A DNA stretch of 64,000 nucleotides, taken from the NCBI GenBank assembly GCA_018857735.1, contig JABMCL010002458.1, forward strand, positions 62,001-126,000. The letters are read 5' to 3'. Source of the stretch: Alviniconcha marisindica (lineage: Eukaryota > Mollusca > Gastropoda > Provannidae). Made by a program: the position numbers and the translations under genes. The notes under the pieces are model-generated. The model saw only the letters and a list, made by a program, of their open reading frames with translations, was not told where the DNA came from and ran no database searches. Shown one piece after another: positions 58,116 through 64,000 of the stretch. Positions within the stretch are counted from its first letter, which is position 1, and every line of letters starts with the position of its first letter.

Positions 58116-61100
58116 GTAAGCGATGAAACTGACTATTTTTCTTGATTGGATTTAGAATTGTGTCATGTTGAAGCTGTGGTTTCATTTGTGTGCTCGATCT
58201 AGGCCTTCGGTCCGATGTGTAAGGTGTTTCTTTGTGCTTATCAGTTTCAGAATGGTTCACAGTCGTTGCTATGTTGGTGACTGTAGACGCTGTCTCCTTT
58301 CTAAGTTTTCGTTGTTTTCATCGTCATATCAGATTTTAGCCTTTTGCCTGCTAATTTGTCTTATGGTTTATATTATGCTCAACATTATTCTTAAGGAGTG
58401 CTGCGTAAATTGACCTGGCTTGTTTTTGTCAGTTACCTTATAATTATATAAAGTTATATGTTTCCAATGTTTATCTAGAAGGTTTTTGAAGTCCTGAGTT
58501 TAGTGTTCCTGCTAATAGTAATTAATACGATGTTGGATGGCAAGCTGTTCCATTTGTTTATAGCTCTGTTAGTAAAAAAAAATGTGCATACTGATTAGTA
58601 AGAACTGCCTTATGTAGTTTGAAAGGATGTCCTCTAGTTCCAGCAGATTCATGTAGCTTAAACAAGGAACAAACACTGAAACAGTCTCGTGTCATGATCA
58701 TAATATTAATAACCATGTATAATTTTAAAAGTTTCAATCATATCCCCTCTTGCTCTTCTGCATTCCAAGCTTGGTAATTTTAGTACCATTAGTCTTTGTT
58801 CATTCTCCAGGTTGTTCATGCCAGTAAATTAGTAATAGACTGATACATTTCGTAAAGCATCTTTGCACATTTTAATAATAATAATGTACATTTATCATGC
58901 GCTCATCAACGCCTGAGTGCTCACATGATACATATTAACCTAAATATGATATTCTATACACATGCAGAGCATAGTTCTACCAAAACAATTTACATAAAGT
59001 ATTATTTATATAAAAAAAAAACGCACTACACACACACACACACACACACACACACTGACTGTAGCAGAAACTGGGTACTGATATTAGTTAGGATGGAAAT
59101 ACCGTGAGAAGAGGAAGGTTTTCAGTTTGGCTTTAAAGGATGACAGGTTTGAGCAGTATCTGAGGTCTTGTGGGAGTGAATTTCAAATGTGGGGTTCGAA
59201 GCAAGAGAAGGCGCGGAAGCCATGAGTCTTGCGTTTGTATTGTTGGATTTCCAGCATGCGGGTGTCAGAAGAAGAGCGTAGTGTACGAGATGGAGTGTAG
59301 ACATGCAGCAGTTCAGAGAGGTAAGCAGGACCAGAACCATTTATAGCACTGAAACACATACAAGCGACTTTATACTTAAACGTTCTGAAATGGGAAGCCA
59401 GTGCAGTTTTTCCAGGAGAGGTGTTGAGTGTTGGTGAGGGGTGCCAAGAGAACAAGTCTTGCAGCAAAGTTCTGAATTTTCTGGAGAGGTTGGATGACAG
59501 AATTAGGTGTACCCATGAGGAGACAGTTGCAGTAGTCAAGCCGTGAAAGGATATAGGAAGTAACAAGAGTACAAGTTATATTTTTTATTAAACAAGGTGC
59601 CCGCACAGCATTACCATATTCTAAAATAGGTCTAACTAATGATTTCAAAAGTGATACCATAATCTCTTTGTGTTTATGGTATAAACTTTATATTGAATGT
59701 TTGTAACGTGTGACCATGCTGCTATTCTATTTTCTTTTCTGACAGTCTCATTTATAAGCTGTTCAGATTTTAGTTCTTTATCAACAAAACTCCCCAAAAG
59801 TAACAAAACACAGACTGGCCAAAACCAGAGCAACTTGATCCAGCCACTGGCCCACAAGCATAACTTCATTCTTCTGACAAAACTCTTGCAGTTGCACATC
59901 TCCAAACGTGTCAGGAAAATATATAAATATTATAAGATGAGCAGCTTGGTGTTATAGTTCCTCTGGTAAACGGTAACTTCATTTTTCTGACAAAACCCAT
60001 GCATACAGATCTCCAAACCTGCCAAGAACTAAGATAGTAAGAAGAGAAGCTTGTTAATGTTACTGTAGTTTGTACCCCCTTCACATAATGTGTAACTTGA
60101 TTTATAGTTCATATAACTGAGAAAAATAATGTAATAATCTGACAGTGAGCAACATTCCAACTTCATGTATGAGGCAATGCAGAAATTGACCAGGTAATTT
60201 GGGCTATTCTGGTATTGCCTGTTGGCACTTGCTTTGGAATTCCCACTTTGAGCAGCTGTTACTTATGTATGCCCCCCCCCCCCCCCCCTTCCATTTAAAG
60301 ATTGAAGCCTTTGTCTTAGTCTTAGTTTGTGTGTGTGTTGTGTTGTGTTGTGTTATAATCTATTCTAATGTTGAGCCCATTACAACTGACCTGCACCTTG
60401 TAGGTTAAAGAGTTATTGATCTGAAATGAATTGGGGGGGAAAAAGAAGATTGAAAGTGATTTCAGTCAGTTCTTAATGTTGTAAAAAAGAAAGAAAATAA
60501 AAAGAAATTTATCCCCCCCCCCCCACCCCCAATGATTTTACCATTGCCTTCATCTGATTGTTGTAAATTGACAGGCCTTGCTTCACCAGAATCAACCCTA
60601 CGATGAGTCACTGGAAGTCCCTGATGCTGAGGAGATTGCCAGCACGTATTCGCCAACCCCGCGTGTTCCAAACCCCTCTGGTGAGAGCTGGCTACAGTAC
60701 CTGTCATTGTACACTGGCAGCTGTGTCACTTATACCTATACTGGATTGATTTAGTTTGAAACAACAGTCAGGCAGGGTTTGGAGGCATGCCTAATCATTG
60801 TGTTGTATCGGGCGATTCAGGCAGGGTTGTTAACTCCCTCGACTTTTGCCCGGCATCGCTTAAGTCCCTTGGATGCTTTTACTTCCGGTGCGTACTTTCT
60901 TCACAATGGTAGACGGTGACAGTGAATTTGCGAATTTTACACTGCCAACTTTAAAGGCATTTTTGGAGGCCCGTAGTCATAATGTATCTGGCAATAAGCA
61001 ATAACTTGTTGCTCATGCTATAGAATGCCCGAAAACACATTTTTTCTACAAACTCGCGACCTTCTGGTCAGCCAAAAAACGACGCAAAGACACTTTTTTC

Positions 61101-63344
61101 CACCATCCACTTTCCATGGTAATTTTTGCAACTGCAACAGTATTGGCATTTGTACTGCTTCACGATTTTAGGTTCAACTTCCACTGTTATACACAGCGTG
61201 AAGCAACACCTACTCAGAAATCGGCCTGGAAGTGCACTGCGACCTCTCACGACTTCTTGTGCGAAAGATTACAAAGCGCATTCACTCTAGCAAACCAGCT
61301 TCGCTGAATCGCCCAATAGAAGGCATCTACAGATAGTCTTTCAGTGTTTCACCAAGGTGGTCATCTCACTGCAGTGCTTATGGCATTACAGTTCTTGTCA
61401 TACAGCTGTCAGTTCTATGGCCAAATCAGCTGTCAGTCAAAATGTGTCAGCTGTCTGTGAACAAGAGACACAGATGCAGACTTCTTGATCATGCTGGCAG
61501 TTCAGTGAGACCTGTGGTGACGTTGTGTCTGGAAGTCTTTCGAGAACAAAAAGTACAATGGCACCTTTTGAAGACAACCTCCTTCAACATGAGATTATGG
61601 AACTTACAAAATGATTTAAATCAATAAATGTAATAATAATAGATAATTCTTATAAAGCACCAGTTCTTCAATGCGAGTTAAAGAACTTGAACTCACTGGG
61701 CTGTACTTGAACCATATTTTAAGACAGAATGATGGTCTGTTTCTTTATTTGAGTGCCACTGTAAATTATTTAAAAAAAAGTTAACATTGATCAATGTGAG
61801 CCTAGGCAACTTTTAAAATGATGTATTCAGCAAACTTTGAGTGAACCTGGTTCAGTTCAAGAATGGTAAGATCTGTCTGTGTGCTCAGAAAAACTTTACG
61901 GATCATTACATGCACTCTACCCCATCTCTCAGGGGTTTCTATAACTTGGTCTTTGAATTCAATTTGAAACATTTCCAGTGTTTGTCTGACTGACAGTGAC
62001 CTTTCAGTGACCTTTCAAGAAAGATTGCCAAGACTCTGATCCCAGAGTGCGTGTAACTTTGTAAGTTGTAAGTTAAATGACATTGTAAGTCTTCTCTTTT
62101 TCAGCTGCTTGAGTTGTTTGTTTCATTTACAATCAGTTTGAAAGAAGAGTTGATACAGTTTATTTACAACTGTGTTTATTTTGGCACAGAACACAGGTTA
62201 TACCTGCTGATATTTCTTTCATGGGACCACCCCATTAAACATGCAGTCCACTGATTATCAGTAAAGTTTTTCTTTTCTTTTAAATGTTGTAAATAAAGAA
62301 GAGTGTGTTAATGCTGTGAGCGATTTGGCACTCCGCCTGCTGACCACTGAACTGTTGACATGAAACTTGATGGGAAGACTCCTTCAGACCCAAGGGTCCT
62401 TTGAACCTGTAGCCTAGGTAACACCTCCTTTCTTAATTAAACAATAACGCTAAAGAGCCAAACACAGAAAAGGTTCAAAAGATGATGCTGTTTCTTATTT
62501 TGACAAAATACAATGCTCTTTTTCAAGCTACAAAACGACACTTAAACAGTGAAATATGATGCAAAATGAGATGGAGAGCTGAGACACATAGACTGTTTTA
62601 GGTTGAGCTGTGTTGTTTTCGTGTGCAGTGCTTGGAAGGTTGTTGAAGGTTATTAAAGCAAAGTGTTCACCGTGTGAAGTAAACAGAGGGTGACACTGAC
62701 AGTGATGTATCAGTAAGTCAGTAAGTGTGGCCCTGTTTGTCAGGTAGCTCTGTGGGCTTATGGCACTCTCAGTCTCACACCAGCAGTCCGGAGTTTAAAT
62801 CTCAGTGGAACCTTTTTCTCTCTCCTTTATCCCCACCCCTTTTTTTTTGGGGGGGGGGGCGGGGGTAGCATCTGAAACACCAGCATCAATAAATGTGTGC
62901 AATGTTTTCTTTCTTTCTCTGTGTGTATTTCTGTATCTGTGTGTCAACATTGACATCATCAGAAATAGCATCAGTGCTGTAGAATAGCTGGCTGAAGTGG
63001 GTGTTCTCAAGTGGGTGTCCTCAAATGGGTGTTCTCAAGTGGGTGTTCTCAAATGAATGTTCTCAAGTGGGTGTTTTATCAGTGTTGTATCTGACATTTC
63101 CCACAGGTCTGTAAAGGTTTTTTTCTTTTCTTTTTCTTCGCACACTTTCCTGTTAACATTTGCTGTCTACAATCCAGTTGTGATCTCTAGTTTGCCCCCC
63201 ACCCCCCACACCCCCATCTGTTTGTCTTTGTCTTGAATTTTGCAAACTATTTTGACTGTTATTGTCTGTAAGTCTAAGTTTTCATGTTGATTAATTTTCT
63301 ACTGACAGTGAAAGCTCGCGAGGCGCTGCAGCTGAATCGACAAG
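58038..63344 (+). CDS. unrecognised gene, first three coding exons (5' part)
   Basis: Exons 58038-58115, 60575-60680 and 63309-63344 join in phases 0 and 1 and leave the window in phase 1. The ATG opens MVALRSARSRDEIKAEMDEF, then an acidic SEDDRK, then LHQNQPYDESLEVPDAEEI and a Pro/Ser-rich STYSPTPRVPNPS, then VKAREALQLNRQ. All donors and acceptors are canonical. I do not recognise the family: the 73 visible residues are charged and probably partly disordered, with no catalytic motif, signal peptide or membrane segment. The rest of the gene lies to the right of the window. The first intron holds nested LINE fragments. Confidence 0.7.
58440..58850 (-). mobile_element. LINE fragment A, 3' part (CR1-like ORF2 end)
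   Basis: Minus-strand reading, with frame changes, gives EQRLMVLKLPSLECRRARGD, MIETFKI, RGHPFKLHKAV and FFTNRAINKWNSLPSNIV. This is the classic end of CR1-type ORF2. It continues, after an interruption, the fragment at 59585-59905. Confidence 0.8.
58873..59587 (-). mobile_element. LINE fragment B inserted into LINE A
   Basis: Minus-strand reading gives TLVTSYILSRLDYCNCLLMG, a degenerate middle, then SGPAYLSELLHVYTPSRT and RKTHGFRAFSCFEPHIW, and ends in a non-coding part with a (CA)n tract and a terminal ATT-rich tail near 58873. It separates two halves of LINE A, so it inserted later. Family differs from A. Confidence 0.75.
59585..59905 (-). mobile_element. LINE fragment A, 5' part (reverse transcriptase end)
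   Basis: Minus-strand reading gives LLGSFVDKELKS, VRKENRIAAW and LLKSLVRPILEYGNAV, the standard CR1-like block just downstream of the RT active site. Its continuation (EQRLMVLKLPSL...) is found 0.7 kb away beyond an inserted LINE. Confidence 0.8.
60575..60680 (+). CDS. unrecognised gene, exon 2
   Basis: The acceptor is TTGACAG|GCC and the donor CTCTG|GTGAGA. It encodes LLHQNQPYDESLEVPDAEE and STYSPTPRVPNPS, open only in this frame. Phase 0 to 1. Confidence 0.72.
60810..61314 (+). mobile_element. non-autonomous DNA-transposon-like element with a SAP-domain start
   Basis: GGGCGATTCAG at 60810-60820 and its exact reverse complement at 61304-61314 bound 505 bp. Inside, an ATG at 60906 opens MVDGDSEFANFTLPTLKAFL, then ARSHNVSGNK, a TAA, and in the same frame LVAHAIECPKTHFFYKL. 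The pattern LKxFLxxR...VSGNKxxLVAxA is a SAP DNA-binding motif, common at the start of invertebrate transposon proteins. The TAA sits at a Gln/Glu-like position, so this is a broken remnant. No clear target duplication is seen. Confidence 0.55.
61320..62740. other. intron sequence of the unrecognised gene
   Basis: AT-rich and unique, with a retroposon-like tail near 61625-61715. No further exon with matching phase was found. Confidence 0.5.
61625..61715 (-). mobile_element. retroposon 3'-end-like fragment
   Basis: On the minus strand CAGTGAGTTCAAGTTCTTTA runs into GGTGCTTTATAAGAATTATC and an ATT-rich tail, the layout of retroposon 3' ends elsewhere in the window. No coding part remains. Confidence 0.35.
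62745..62815 (+). mobile_element. tRNA-like head of a decayed SINE
   Basis: About 70 bp with an A-box-like GTAGCTCTGTGGG and a B-box-like GGAGTTTAAATCTCAG at tRNA spacing, followed by pyrimidine- and G-rich simple sequence. It is not an intact tRNA: the boxes are degenerate and no clear acceptor pairing is seen. Confidence 0.4.
63309..63344 (+). CDS. unrecognised gene, exon 3 (36-bp microexon)
   Basis: The acceptor CTACTGACAG ends at 63308 and the donor is ACAAG|GTGACC. The 36 bp encode VKAREALQLNRQ, phase 1 at both ends, so skipping it keeps the frame. Base composition is clearly unlike the AT-rich surroundings. Confidence 0.6.
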
Positions 63345-63625
63345 GTGACCATCCCATTGTACAAACCCTGGTTCCTGCACAGTGTCCCCTGTTCACTTTC
63401 TCAGTTCCTTGGTTCGCTTTGTGCATTGGCCATTGCCTTACTATTAGTACTTAGTGTAAAGTTGCTTACCTTGTGTTACCACTACCAGTGTCTGTGTTTT
63501 TTCTGGATGTTGTGTGTTGGAATGTGATTCTGTAAACGTCACAAGCGATCAGAGTTGAGCTGGATCCAGTTTGATTCAAATGCTTGAAGCATGTAGTTTC
63601 TGTTTGTGGGTTGCTGCCACTCGTC

Positions 63626-64000
63626 CAGTTACCTTAAACCCTTGGTGGGGGGGGGGGGGGGGGTCTACCCCCCAAACCAGGGTCAGTGGGGAGGGTTAAG
63701 GTCTACCCCCAAACCGGGGTTAGTGGGGAGGGTTAAGGTCTATCCCAAAAAAGGGGTTAGTGGGGAGGGTCACGGTCTACCCCCCAAACCAGGGTTAGTG
63801 GGTACGGTTAAGGTCTACCCCGAAACCGGGGTTAGTGGGGAGGGTTAAGGTCTACCCCACAAACCGGGGTTAGTGGGAAGGGTTATGGTCTACCCCCAAA
63901 AAGGGATTAGTGGGGAGGGTTAAGGTGTACCCCCAAAAAGGGTTAATGGGGAGGGTTACGGTCTACCCCCAGAAAAGGGATATTGGGGAGGTTTAAGGTC
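63626..64000 (+). repeat. G-rich 40-bp minisatellite at the window edge
   Basis: Core GGGGTTAGTGGGGAGGGTTA then AGGTCTACCCCCAAACC; about nine copies, running off the window. The GGGTTA motifs recall telomere repeats but the period is 40 bp. Confidence 0.92.

Noticed and set aside
63626..64000. Telomere or subtelomere
   Set aside because: GGGTTA appears only within a 40-bp unit with other sequence, and the array is in an intron-like position.

Overview
This is eukaryotic nuclear DNA. It has spliced genes with GT-AG introns, long introns, (CA)n, (GA)n and (CCAG)n tracts, non-LTR retrotransposon remnants, a probable tRNA-derived SINE and an extreme density of minisatellites. The gene content and the style of the retroposon ends (AAT-rich tails, a GCGCTATA motif) fit a lophotrochozoan invertebrate, most likely a marine gastropod mollusc. 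That placement is inference, not proof. There is no bacterial operon, CRISPR array, rRNA gene or intact tRNA gene.

Layout. (1) 1-2585, plus strand: the last three coding exons of a PRXL2C/AAED1-type peroxiredoxin-like gene; its 5' part lies outside the window. (2) About 2.6-28 kb: no confident gene. This is a near-continuous chain of minisatellites (units of about 20-64 bp) with small unique islands, one LINE fragment and one long inverted repeat. (3) 28182-52458, minus strand: a GRAMD1/Aster-type sterol-transfer gene rebuilt as 15 exons whose splice phases all agree. It has a disordered N-terminus, a GRAM domain, an ASTER/VASt domain, a basic linker, one membrane helix and a short C-terminal tail. 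The exon expected to finish the GRAM region was not found; it should lie in the 5.9-kb intron now filled by arrays. (4) 52.5-57.2 kb: more arrays, a probable SINE and a 219-bp duplication. (5) 57.2-58.04 kb: a probable promoter region serving the divergent gene. (6) 58038 to the window end, plus strand: the first three coding exons of an unrecognised gene. Its introns hold a nested pair of LINE fragments and a 0.5-kb element with inverted ends that carries a SAP-domain start.

The most striking signal is the relation between arrays and exons. At least eight arrays end exactly at a splice junction, and their units carry copies of that junction (acceptor or donor, often with some exon bases). 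In effect the real splice site is the last unit of a tandem array of decoy sites. This occurs at both visible acceptors of the PRXL2C-like gene and at exons 5, 8, 9 (both ends), 13, 14 and 15 of the GRAMD1-like gene. I know of no named system that matches this. Many very long open frames in the window are only stop-free readings of these arrays and are not annotated as genes.

The genes do not form a pathway. PRXL2C-like proteins are thioredoxin-fold proteins; GRAMD1/Aster proteins move cholesterol from the plasma membrane to the ER. The two genes converge across the 25-kb repeat block. The GRAMD1-like gene and the unknown gene diverge.
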